From Apostichopus japonicus (taxonomy: Eukaryota; Echinodermata; Holothuroidea; Aspidochirotida; Stichopodidae): a stretch of 64,000 bases of DNA. Made by a program: the position numbers and the translations under genes. Below the pieces are notes generated by a model. The model saw only the letters and a program-made list of their open reading frames with translations, made no database searches and had not been told where the DNA came from. The stretch lies in the NCBI RefSeq assembly GCF_037975245.1, contig NC_092564.1:7721984-7785983 (forward strand), given 5' to 3'. Of the stretch, positions 37,701 through 51,200 are shown one piece after another; position 1 is the stretch's first letter, and the number at the start of each line of letters is the position of its first letter.

Positions 37701-40700
37701 TCTACCGGCCTACCATGCACATTGCTCAATCTAGTACAATGAGAGTTTGGGTCACTCTGGCCATTTGTTCCAAACAATTGTTTTTCTCTGGCCCTTCAAA
37801 TGACAATACCTCTGTTGTTTGGGCTATATAAAATAAAGCTATCATCTTCACATCTCAATAACTCTAAAATTTAAATCTAAAAGATGATACAAAAAAAGGA
37901 CGATAAAAAAAACGGCTGGCAAATGAAATCAGCTTACAAAGTCAAATTCATCTTCAGATGTCTTTTGGTTCTGCTCCTTGTTTGCCATCTGCTGTTCGAA
38001 GTTCTCCTCCAGGGTTGTCAGTTTCTGTTTGGCTTCCTCAAGAGCTTCCTGTGTCTTTACGAGTTCCTCTTGAGCATCTATTGACTAAGATGGGGAAGAG
38101 ACAGGAGAAGAAACAAAATTAATGGGGGATTGGAGTCTCACGTTCAAACAACAGAACATAATACATGAATTAAATATAAAAGGCAAGTGAGAGCTCAAAT
38201 TTTATCCTTAGTTTCTTTTAAAGCTGAAATGATTACTGAAAGTTGGAAATTGCACAAGTGTAGCAAGCCATGAGTCAAGGGTTGGAAAAGTAGCTGAATT
38301 TCCCGCCAAAACTATTGCTATCACCAGCAAATTGCATGATATTGTTTGTAAAGCAGACAACCGAGCAGTCCTGATACATTTCAATTGAAAGGAAACTTGA
38401 ACACTTTCCTTCTGGTGTTATATGTTGTTTTTTTTCCTCTTTTATAATTTTTTTCAACCTTCTTTGAATTATTTTCATTATGTTTTTATTTCTATATATT
38501 ATTTTTCAGAATTTTTTTTTTCTAGTGTGGTAAATCTCCCTCCAACCTGGTTCTGTTGGTAACCTAGGTTTTCTACCCTGCCAAGAGTTTTTTTAATTAT
38601 AGTCCTGTATAATCAAAATCACTTTAGAATTGAACAGCACTGACAATTGTTAACAAGCCCCATGAATCATGATTCTTGAAGCTTCAGTCAAAAAAATCTT
38701 GTTGCAAATTTTTTACTGTTAAATTTTTAATTTTGACTTTTAAGGACTCAAGTAACATTTGTTACTCACACAGCTAATGCTTTCTTCAAGGTCCTCCTTA
38801 AGCTGTTTTCTCTCTGCTGTAAGTCTACAGAACATAAGAAGGAAATAGAATACGACAAAACATCAGTTAAGAAGAAAAATGAAAACATAGCCTTGTTGAT
38901 TCCTAAATGCAACTCTGACCAAGAAATTATGACCAATACGTTGATATTAAATTATATCAAACTTTAAACCATTGTTAACGATTGATATAATTGTTGAAAA
39001 CAAATTCCAAGAATTTTTCCCATGATCAAATATAAACACATCAGGCATTCATACTTAAAACAAGTGGTCATATTTTCAAAACACTTGATCCATGTGACCA
39101 GATCAGTTTCGTAGACAAACTTTGGCTATTATTCTTATTTTCTCTTCTAATGTATAATGCAGTGTCTTGCTTTAAATATTACGCTTCAATTGCTTACTTT
39201 TGTCTTAACATATGTATTTTGCAAAGATTTGGAGTATAACTTTCTCTTATATTATACGAATTTTGAAATATCTCAGTTCTCAACAAAAATTGAGAAAACA
39301 AATGCACACTGCATATGACATCATTACCTGTAGTGAAAGAAAAGCAATTAATTGATCTGCATATCCTTCAAAGCTGAAAGAATTATTCTCTCAAAATGAA
39401 TAAAAAATTTAACCTTGAAACATTTTTCTTTGATATTTCCCAGTAACTATTCTGTATTCAGACGTTTCATAATTAGAAAGCCCTGCCCATAAAAGCAAGC
39501 CTGTCAGGAGATAATATCTGTTGTCTTCTGAGAAAAACTAACAACCACCAAAAGAAGAAAACAAGAATAGAAAACAAAACAACAATGAAACTGCTACAGC
39601 AATAAACAAGTCTCTTTATAGTAGCTTTAAAATATGAAAACACTTACTCTTTAATCTGTTTCTCAAGTTGATCCATCGCATTTTCCATTTCTCCGTGAAC
39701 ATTACCGGCCGATCTCAAGGAATCACACTCTTCTTTAGCCAGCTCCAGCTCTAATATTTTACTTTCCAGGTCAAGTCTAAGTTCATCGATAGATCCCTCG
39801 AGGGTAGCCTTGATGGTCTCTCTCTCATTTGCAGCCTCTTCTAACTTCTCCTCTGTTGTTTTCAATTCGCTCTCCATCTTCATCAGTTTCTCTTCCAGTG
39901 TCGTGATCTGTTCCTCTCCTCTCATCTTAACATCCTCTAATTCCTTCTTCTGATGCTCTAACTCTTTCACCTGTTCCTGGTAATCGGCAGCTGCCTTCGT
40001 CAATGATTCCATCTCCTCATCTGCCCTGTCGTCGTTACCTTTCTCTTGCACGATACCTTTCAGTTCCTCAAGGCAGTCTTCAAATTCCTGCTTTTGAATT
40101 TCGGATGCTTCTTGCAATGAGGTAAGGTTTGCATGAGCCGTCTGTAACTCCTCTTGTAGTTTCATCTTAGTGACTGTAAGCTCTTCACTTTCATTTCTCA
40201 GCCTGATGACTTCATCTTCAAGTACATTTTCCTGTTCGCTGACAATCTCATTTTCTCTCTTTCGGTCTTCTTCCCCATTGGAAAGACCACCAGTGAGAGC
40301 TTTCACTTGGTTCAGTTCATCTTTCAACTTCTCTACCTCAACTAAATATTGATCAATTTCTGAACGGGCAGACTCTAACTCCTGTTCTTTTATCGTCAGC
40401 TTTGCCTCGGCATCCGTGAGATCGTTGTTCAAATCCTTGAAAAGTGCAACCTCTTCTTGAAGGACTTCCAGCTCACAACGAGATTCCTCTTCCTTCATCT
40501 TAGCATCCTCTAGTTCCTCCTCCACCCGAGCTAGTTTTGACTTTGCTTCGGCGAGGTCGTCGTTTGTTTTCCTCAGTGTTACTATTTCTTCCCGTAGTTG
40601 CTCCAGTTCTGCCTGGTACCTCTCAGTCTCCCCTCTCAGTCTCTCTGCATCTTCATTCTTGCTAACTTCAGCTGTCACATCCTCCTCATCTTGTTTCCCT

Positions 40701-43700
40701 CTCACCAGTTCCTCTCTCACATTTCTCAGTTCTAGCTCTAACTGTTCGCATCTACTGCTTGATTCTAGAGTCCTTGCACTGTCAGCTTCCAATAGAGTGA
40801 TCTGTCCTTGCAATCTATCAATTTCCTCCCTGTATCTCTCGACCTCCTCCAACAGTTTATGACTCTCCATCGCACCACTCTCGCTATCTTGTCTTACCTC
40901 TACTGCTTTTTCCATCCCTGCCAACTGAGCTTCTAATTCCTCTTCTCTCCTCTCATAGATATCTCTCTGTTCCTCCATCTGTGCCTTGGAAGCCTTTAGC
41001 TCTTCGTCAATCTCCTCCCAAGACTGTTTTGATGCCGTAGATGCAATCTCCATCTCTTCTACCAGACCCTGAAGTCGGTCAATCTCCGACTGCAGACGTT
41101 CTGATCTCTCTTGACCAGTCACCCGTTCTGCTTCCAGCAACTCGGTCAATTCCCTCATCTTCACTTCTGTTTCCTCTTCTTGATTGCTAGCTTTACAATC
41201 TCTCAGAGATTCAAGTTCTGCTCTGGTTGAAGATAATTCTGCTTCCATCCTCCCTAACTCACTCCTTGCTTCATCCAAATCTGATGCTTCTGTTTTTAAG
41301 TTCAGTGCTTCTTCTCGATACCCTGCGAGTTCTCCTCTTAGTTTCTCCATCTCCTCCTCCCTGTTTCTATCTTCATCTTTTTGTGCCTGGATTTCTGCCA
41401 TCAATTCTGTTAGTTTTTCCTCCATCTCAGTCCTTTGACTCTCGAGGGCCTTCTTCCAGGTATCAGCATCTCCCTGTAGTTTTTGGACATTCAGCTCCAT
41501 TGACTCCATTTGTGTCTTGGATGTTGCAATCTCCTGTTCCAACTTCTCTTTAGCAATTCTCTCTTCTGCAAACTCCGCTTGTATTTTGACTTTCTCTTCC
41601 ACATGAGACTCTAAGTCTTTCTTCAGGTTCTCGATCTTGGCTTCTAGTTCCCCCACTTTCTCCGCCTCTGATGATCTTAGCTTTTCCTCTGCCCTTCTCT
41701 GCTCCTCAGCTAATGCTTTCACTGCCTCTAGTTCAGTCTGTGATGCTGTAAATTTCTCTTCCAGCTCTGCAAATGAAATTTTTGATTTCTCAATAACGTC
41801 TTCCAGTTCTCTCTTGGAATTTGTCAACTGAGATAACTCCTCTAGTGTCCTTTCTTCTTTCTCCCGGAGTAACACTGTCTCTGCCATCAATTCTTTCAAT
41901 TTGTTTTCGTTTTCACTCCATTCTGAGGCTGAATCACTCTGGTTGTTCTGTTCATCGTAGGATAGCTGGAGTTGAGAGGTTAGTTCTTTCACTCGCCTCT
42001 CCTGTTTTTCTTTCTCCATGTTATGGAGTATCTCCATCTCAGCTTTAGACTGCTCGGCCGCTTCCACTTCTCCTCTCATGGATGCCACCTCACTTTCCAT
42101 GGCTGAAACTCTGGCCAACAACTCAGCCTGTCAAAATAAACGCATATGAATAATCATGATCACGATATCCTACAAAAAAGTTCCTACAACAATCTAAGGT
42201 CACTGCACTACTTGACTGGCATGACCGTAACCTTGGGCATTGTGATCTTCTGAGCCATTCTAGTAGGTTCTCAAAAACTTCTTTAATGCTCCTTCATGAA
42301 AAACAAAACTTCGCATAAATTGTGTAAAGTCAATGCTCTCTGGAGAGTAGTGATATTTTGGGACACAACAAAGGTGTGAGTGAAATTCATGATAAATATA
42401 TTAAAGTTACAAACAGAAATTATTGCAAGATGGAAATAATGATATTTTGCTCTCAAGGAATCTTTTTTTTTCATATCTGATTCATGAGCTGATAAGTATG
42501 GCTATTTCACTGTCATCACACTTATCCGTGTTTGAAGTTACTTCCAAATACATCAGCATTAAAGTCCCTTTTTAAGAGATATAAATATAATGAAAGGTAA
42601 AAACTGTTACTAATCACATTATCCCTCAATTTGATGGTATTTCTTTACTATTTATAAAAACAGACAACAACAGGTTTTTGGCCAAATAACTCAGCAAGAT
42701 ACTTGGATAGATTCAGACAATCGATCCTGATGTATAGACTCATTTATAGACAATTAATTAATCCTGATGTATAGACTCATGTATAGACAATTGATCCTGA
42801 TGAATAGACTCATGTATAGACAATTGATCCTGATGTATAGACTCATGGTTATACATGTATAGACTCATGTATAGATAATTGATCCTGATGTGTAGACTCA
42901 TGGTTATACATGTATTAGACTCATGTATAGATAATTGATCCTGATGTGTAGACTCATGTATAGACAATTGATCCTGATGTATAGACTCATTTATAGACAA
43001 TTAATTAATCCTGATGTATAGACTCATGTATAGACAATTGATCCTGATGAATAGACTCATGTATAGACAATTGATCCTGATGTATAGACTCATGGTTATA
43101 CATGTATAGACTCATGTATAGATAATTGATCCTGATGTGTAGACTCATGGTTATACATGTATTAGACTCATGTATAGATAATTGATCCTGATGTGTAGAC
43201 TCATGTATAGACAATTGATCCTGATGAATAGACTCATGTATAGACAATTGATCCTGATGTATAGACTCATGGTTATACATGTATAGACTCATGTATAGAT
43301 AATTGATCCTGATATGTAGACTCATGGTTATACATGTATAGACTCATGTATAGATAATTGATCCTGATGGGTAGACTCATGGTTATACATGTATTAGACT
43401 CATGTATAGATAATTGATCCTGATGTGTAGACTCATGTATAGACTCATGTATAGACAATTGATCCTGATGTATCTAGACTCATGTATAGAGCATTGATCC
43501 TGATGTATAGACTCATGCATAGACAATTGATCCTGATGTATAGACTCATGTATAGACTCATGCATAGACAATTGATCCTGATGTATCTAGACTCATGTTA
43601 AGGTGCAGTTCAAATGTCAACATTACAAAAGTTTGCCTTTGAAGGAGAAGATCCTCTTGAGATTGAATTGTCAGGCCTTCCAACCTTTACCTTTACAAAA

Positions 43701-46700
43701 AAACACAGAAAGTTGCTCAAGTCAACCAATGTGACAATTCGTGCAAGTAACCAAAGAATTATTTTTTTAAATGACACACAACTTAATATGAAAGAAATCA
43801 ATGACGTGTTTTGAAAGAATAAAAACATGTGTGTAAGTTTTCTGAAATATACAGGAAGCACTTCGAAATCAGGGAGAATTTGAGAAAAGAATTGATGTAT
43901 TAAGTAAGATTGGATCTTTGGACATCAATAAAGAGACAAATAGCTGCATTACCTCTTCCTTCTTCCACATATTCTTTTCGTCAGCTTCAAATAATTTCAA
44001 TTCCTCAGCTTCTTCTATAACTCTCTTCAAATTTTCCTTTTCTTGCGACATCTCTGTTTTATCGGATTCCCTAAGAAACGTAAGAAATAACAAACAGGAA
44101 TTATGAATTGAAAGGTGGCAGAAGTTGAAATTACCTAAAATTATCTGAACTTTTTTAGCAAAATCCACATTCTCATAGCATTCTGTATATCAAAAGATAT
44201 GAGTTTACATTCAAAAACACGAACAGATCAATCCCCACATTCCTTGCTAACCACTTATTTTCTTCTTACTATTGTGTAATTGAAAAGCAACATAAATCAT
44301 TGTTTATTCATTGCATTAAATTTAAGCCATGTCAGATGTCTTGATTTACCAAACTTCAACGTTGGCAGTCAACATGCAACATGTTGTTGAGTTATGAATA
44401 TTTCAACATGGCTGTTGACATACATGTCCATACAGGAAGACTTTAGACTGACTTTTAGTCTTGAATTGTTGAAATCCAAGAAAAAAAAGAAACAAATTGA
44501 GGATGCTACGTTTCTATGGCGATTTGAGTTTTTAAGGTTTACACCTTTAAAATACACAAAATGTCTGGAATGCTCCTTTAAGGCTTAAACTGACGATAAC
44601 ACAGCTCTTCGGTGTAGTCCTTAACGTTAACATTAAATCATTGTTCTATGAAGTCGAATATACTAACATTCTGCTACATTATCAAAGTCAATTTTGTGTC
44701 TTAATGTCATGTTTTGAGGTACTGCTAGTTCAACATCAACATTTAGCTGTCTAGACATGAATTATGACTTACAACTCTGAGATGATTTGATTCAGATTCA
44801 AGAGTTCAACATTCGTTGTCTTCATCTGTTCTTCCATCTTCTCCTTTTCGCTCATCAATCCTTCGCAGATGGTGAACATCTCTTGAAATTGCTCTTCCTT
44901 GTCCTTTAGCCAAGAAATAAAAAAAGTGCAAATGTCCTTTAGATACAGTGCTTCAAGTAACCTGTAGTAAATGCCATATTGTACTTACTTTAATAAATAT
45001 CCCATACTAGATGGTGGTGACATGTCAGAATTTGCTTTTCTCTTCTCAAAAGATGAAAACTTGGAGAAAATAAAACTACTGTGATAATGTGGTAGCAAGC
45101 TACTTAAAATAAGTGGTATTTAAGCTACTTGCAATGTGCAAACTTTAAGAACTAACGTTTAATTCCTCTAGGTTGCTGGTTTGAGTGGCTACGTGAGTAT
45201 GATCCGCCCATCTCACACCCTTCTGCCTCTTGAGGACAGGTGAAGACTGGACGTTGTTGAAAGCTTCATCGCTGAAAGACACACCTAGAGAAAATAAATA
45301 AAAACCAAGATACAATAGAGAGATTGTTAAATAGTTTCTAGAAGTCAACAGATCACATTGCAGTCAGGCACTTTTTGTCTACACCATCTACGCACCATCA
45401 AATCAGTGAACTACGACTATTTCTACCGATGTTGAGGCATTGAAGTTTGGGTATAAACAACAATATTATGAAGTCATGCAAACCCCTAGGTGTTTAACAT
45501 TTTTCCATCGGTGAAGCCCCTACAGGCAATGAAGACATAAGACATCGATTTCATGCTATCAGCACCACCGAGGTTGAGATACAGGTAAGGAAAGTTTGGG
45601 CTTTCTTTGACAAAGACAGTTACTCTCAGACTTACAGAGAAATAAACGACCTTGATTTTCCTTTTAACTTACCCTCTTTGGAGTCATTTAAGGTATTCAA
45701 ACCCACTGGTGAGCTACTGGGTAGACTCTGAACTTCTTCAGCTGAACCGTCTGACAGTCTTTGGAAAACATTCCTCTTGGGTAAGAAATCATCAGTGAGA
45801 GACGTGTTCATCATTCTTCTCTTCAGAGCCCCCGGACACCAAGTTAATCGTCGTTGCTGATAACACCAAAGGAACCAAGAAAAGTCAGGTTTGTCTTACT
45901 ATTAAATGTATCGGGGAGGGTTGCAGTGTTGAAATAAAATCCAGTTGAGACTACATCAATTAGTATGGATTTGTATCAAGGGCAATGATTACATTCGGTG
46001 TGTTTCCAACGTCTAGTGTTTCAGCACCTCAAACACCTAGATTTAAAAATCTGCCACTGCTAACGACAGCGAGATATGTCACAACATGTCAAAATGTAGT
46101 TCACTAGAATTTAATTTTTTCAACTGGTATTTTACATGTGACTACTACTACTATGAAAAGTTGTCTGGGTGACAAAACATTAAGAACCAAATTATTACTT
46201 CACTCATTAACCCTCTAGGAGCCCTTATTTTGGGTCACTGTCACATTTGCTTGACTTGTTAAAACTTTTCAACCAACCAACAAAAAGAATACTTCAAACA
46301 TCTGTGGTGACACCTCCGCAACAAACTAGCAAAACGTTGTTGCTCTCCTGTGACCAAGTGGTGTACTTTGTAAACATAAACCAGAGCTGTTTGACATGAA
46401 AACAATACACCCTGAATATTTGCAGTAAGAATTAAACAGTCCATATATCATCTCACATTTATAAAACTTGGATAATGGTTGTCAGGTATCATCTGGTGAT
46501 TAAAGCTGAAAGCTTTAGCATAATTGCTGTAAAACTTGCTGCATTTTCATGTCAAACCACCTCCTTGTAGCGTTTTGTATTGTGGAGACATGATTTTTTT
46601 TAGATTTGGTGTTATTTTGTGATTGCATCTGGCAATAGCAAAGTGAATGTCATCAGGGAAATTTAGCTGAATTTTTTTTTTCTTCCTGTATTATTTCAAT

Positions 46701-48170
46701 CATGTATCCACAGAGGAAAATAATATTTCTACCAAAAAAATAGTTGCCTTTTGATGATATTAAACTTACAGAGAACAATAAAAGCTAAGTCAAATATTTG
46801 TATGAACAACAATGTTATAATAGCCTAAGTATAGTGTTTTGAATGATATTTACACTGATGACATCACAAGATCCAACTCCTGTGATCCAATTATTCCTAG
46901 GGTAAGAGAAGGTTTAGCCAATCAAACTAGGTTACATTCAATCATACCATATCTTGAGTTAGTGACAAGATATTGAGATGGGGGTTTTCAACTATCAGTG
47001 TGGAATGTCTATATATTTCTATTCAATATAAATTTCACATTGTCTGTCACCAGATCATCCCATAAATTAAGACCAGAACAGTAAAAAAAAGAAATGGTGG
47101 GTAAAAAAGCGATTCGGAGATTTCACTAACCTTCCTCTTCTCAGATATTGAAACCTCCTGGCCTTTAGGCTTTGAAACCAGGATCATGCTTTCCAACTGT
47201 TGAATCTTTCTCTGTTGGAGGAGCTTTTCTTCTTCAAGTTTGGCAATTCTTTCTTGTTCTTGCACTGTGGGTTGCACCTGTTGTCCTTGTTGATACTAGG
47301 GAGGAAGGAATATAAAAAACAAATATCAGCTCAGATGGGCAATTTGGAATGTTGTTACCAGGGTGACCATTTCCTGTGATAATATATGCAAAAATGACCA
47401 GAGATGACAATAGTGTGTTGTTTCATTGTTGCTTGTGTGCAAACTAAGAATGAAAGGGGTTGGCAAAAGTGAAAATAAACGATCATAAACTTCCAGCGAT
47501 ACGAGGCTGACTGAATCTGTGGTAAAGCGAATAAATGTGAGAATCTGCAAATTAGTTGTAATTATGTATTGATTCCCTCTCTAATTTTGGAAGTCAGAGA
47601 GAGGACCATTAAATTTGAGTCTGGATTTTAGAGACACCTTTATATTTTTCATCAACAACTACAATTGTTGCATTACAAAAGAAAAAAAAAACAAAAAAAG
47701 GAAAACACATTCAGAAAAGGTGAAAAATAAAAGGTTGCTTACAAATTCCAGCTGTGCCTTCAGAGAAGTTATTTCTTTCTGACATCTTTGGATTTGTGCC
47801 TCACCCGTTAGAATCTCATTTATCTCTGGTTTGTTGGTAATTGTTTTTGCTCGACTGGCAAACTGTGGAAATGAGGAAAGGCAAAAGCGTGAAAGTATAT
47901 TTCAGAGTTTCCTTTAAGCCATTTGTTATTTGTCTTCTAAACTTTAAGGAGTTATATATATATATATATAGATATATATATAAATGAAAATCGTAATGAG
48001 TTGGAAAATCAAGAACAGTGAAAAAACTTTCAGCCTCCACCGGGATTCGAACCACGGGCCTTCCGCTCTGTACGCGGACACCCTAACCACTAGGCTATGG
48101 ACGCTGATTGTATGTCCAGAGGTTCGAAACCGGTAAGGAAGGTCGTAATTCCACTGTAGGCGTTTGTCAC

Positions 48171-48213
<43 letters not shown>

Positions 48214-51200
48214 TACAATGTATATATATATATATATATATACATTTGTTGGTTTGTATTTTACCTGTAATGTAGATTCTGTCTGGTCCAGAGATGCTGG
48301 AGTAACGGTGCATACAACGGCTGTCTTAGCGTTACCACCCAGAGCAGACTGGAGGATTCTCGTCAGTTTGGAATCTCTGAAAGGGATAAACTCCGCACCT
48401 GCACTGAGCTTACTGATGACATTGCACAGACTAAAAAGTGAGCGGTTGATGTTCCCGGCTTCCTTAAGGCGTTGACCATGTGCCTTTGTATCATTTGCTC
48501 TTTCTGAACCAGCTAAATCAATAAGATTCTGCCAAAAAGAAATAATGGAATTTGGGGGAAATTAATTATTTGAAGGAAGTAGGTGACAAATATGACATAA
48601 AGTGTTCTTCATTTAAAAAGAAAAATACTGAATCTCTATTTGACCAAGCTCTTTCCCCTCCCTCCCTCTTCCTCCCACACCACACTTCAAAAATCATTCC
48701 ATTTTTCATGAGGTTCCACATTCTTTGTTTAATTTCATGACCTTTTCCAGACGTGGAATTTTTCCATGACTTTCGCATGTTTCCATGACTGTGAACCACA
48801 GAGGGAATGATTCAAAACTTGGTTTACCTAACAGTTAATACATTTCTGATATTTTATGTTCATAGCAGGTGTTTTAAGTTCCTGTTGATTATAACTGTAC
48901 CAGAGTTAAAATCATAAAGATAGGTTATTTACCAACTCAGAACAGTTCACTGCTAAATCCAGAGTTTCGTCATCTCTGCGCTCACGCGATTCAATTATCT
49001 GTAAAATGAAGCAAAAAAGATTCAAAATGGTTACAACTAGTCCTTCAGTTAACAACAAAGTTTACATTATCAAAGCCTACTATACAACCAGTAGAGTAAG
49101 ATTTTTAAATTTATTGGGATATTTTTTTTTTCTGGGTTAGCATGTAGTACTTTGCAGTTTACTGTGACACGATTCACAATTCACCCCCCACTAATCTTTG
49201 TGAGTTAATATTACAGCAACATCAGTCATTATTGTCATGGTTTTTATTGTATCAGACAACCCATACATGGGTCGGATATCACGGTTCACAATTCACCCCC
49301 ATCAATATTTGTGAGTAAATATTACAGCAACATCAGTCATTATTGTTATGGTTTTTATTGTTTCAGACAACACATATATGGGTCGGATTTTCTATAGATT
49401 TCCTATAATAGCCAAAGAATGAACAAAAGGGCAGACCAATTGAAAGTCTCACTAGCCTATACCTGCATTGAGCGATATGCATGATAGGTCCATAGTGAAC
49501 TCTCAGGTCCAAGGCCTTAAGGGTCCACTTACCTGAATAGTAATGTAGGCCACTTTCTTGTGTGGGTTAGAATTAGATTGAAATCTTTGGTGGGTCACCT
49601 ATTGAAATTTTCCTGATGACAGGTTAGCCTTAAGTTATATGCCATATTAAATCTTGTTGAGAGTAATGAATTAGAAAGTATATAATAAATCCACAAAATT
49701 TCTATAAAGCTTGCCAATATTCATTAGAGACTATTTTTTTTCATGCCCTTATGGGCCTTATGTCAAATGCATTATAGTGTAACATTGAAAGTTAACAAAT
49801 GTTGTAATATTGAGTTTGAATTCAATGCTATATAATTGTGCTCTAGTAATGTATCAAATAGTAAAGAGTCAAAAATGTTTTTTAAGAAGAATATTTCTTT
49901 GTCACTTGGCACTCCCTATCAATGAATTGCTAAGGTTGCCAAAGAAAACTTGTAATGTGGGTATCATGACCATCAAAGCATATCAAGTTCTGGATAACAT
50001 TTAATAAACACACTTAATGAAAACTTACCACTTTGAATATGGTGTGAGAGCGGCTACTGTGTTCGTTCATGTTGGTTTGGCCAATGTGTCGATGCTCTGA
50101 AGAAAGAAAAAAACGTTCATGGCTGTTGGCTTCATGTGACAAGAAGCAGAGTAGAATTATTTAAAGCAGTAACAAGCAAAAAAATTATGATTTGGTAAAA
50201 ATCATTTAATGGAAAGGACTGTATTGCAAACAAACATTATCACGGCAAAAACTTACGACAAAACCTCCCTCTCCTATGACAAACTTTAGACAGTTAAGAA
50301 CAAAGGCTAGAAATCTTTATGAAATATAGTTTTCATTCTCTCACCATTTCCTTTTCTCATTAGATCTAGGACTTCGTCCGCATCAGACACGAACGCTTCA
50401 TGTAAATTACTCACATAAACTCTCCTCTGTAAAAGATAAGAAGAAATAATGACCAAACTGAACACATACCATCCAATAGAATGCAACACTGCCAGCAACA
50501 TTGCACATAAAACACAGTAATATGGCAACAGTTAACATTATAGCCACGATATAGCACAGATACAATTTTGCAATCTTGATTTTACAAACAGTCAGTCACC
50601 ATTATAAGGTAAAGTATCTACCATATTACCAAAAAGTGTTGAAATATTAACAAGTAGTTCAGGTTTTCATTAAATACAAATCATATCGTATTCCATCAGA
50701 TGAAAAAGGTTGCCAAAACCAGTTGCTTCAGTATTTTATCTGACTTAGTTAAAAAGAAAAGGAGATAACTGTAATGTGATTGTAATTATTGTGATACTGT
50801 AAAGGTTCCTCAAGCTTTGACATGTGTAATGTCATGAAAATGTACAACATAATTACCAGCAGGTGGGATAAAGTAATTAAAAGTAAACCATATTTTATTG
50901 CTACAGACCTGTTTGTTCTCTCGGATGATAAGCTGTTGCTTCTCTTCGTTCAGGAGGTCATTAATGATTTCATTGTAAATTTCCATGTAACTGACCCTGA
51001 AGAGGAATTCTCTCTCAGGGGTCTGGGAGAAAGAAGGAGATTTGAAGTAAAAGGTTGTAATTATTACAATAAAAGTGAAATTAATAAAGCACCAATCCAG
51101 AATTTTTTTTTTCTTCTCAAGGCACTGTACAAACTAACAATATACAAAGCTAAACGTATGTGTAATATGGACATGGAACAGTCAAAACAAAGTGTAAAAA

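Noticed and set aside
40170-42048. Several plus-strand Ser/Leu-rich frames
   Set aside because: Antisense shadows of the Glu/Lys-rich CENP-E exon 16.
42758-43571. Four minus-strand repetitive open frames ([11 protein letters not shown] type)
   Set aside because: They are the translation of the 30-33-bp minisatellite inside an intron, not a repeat protein gene.
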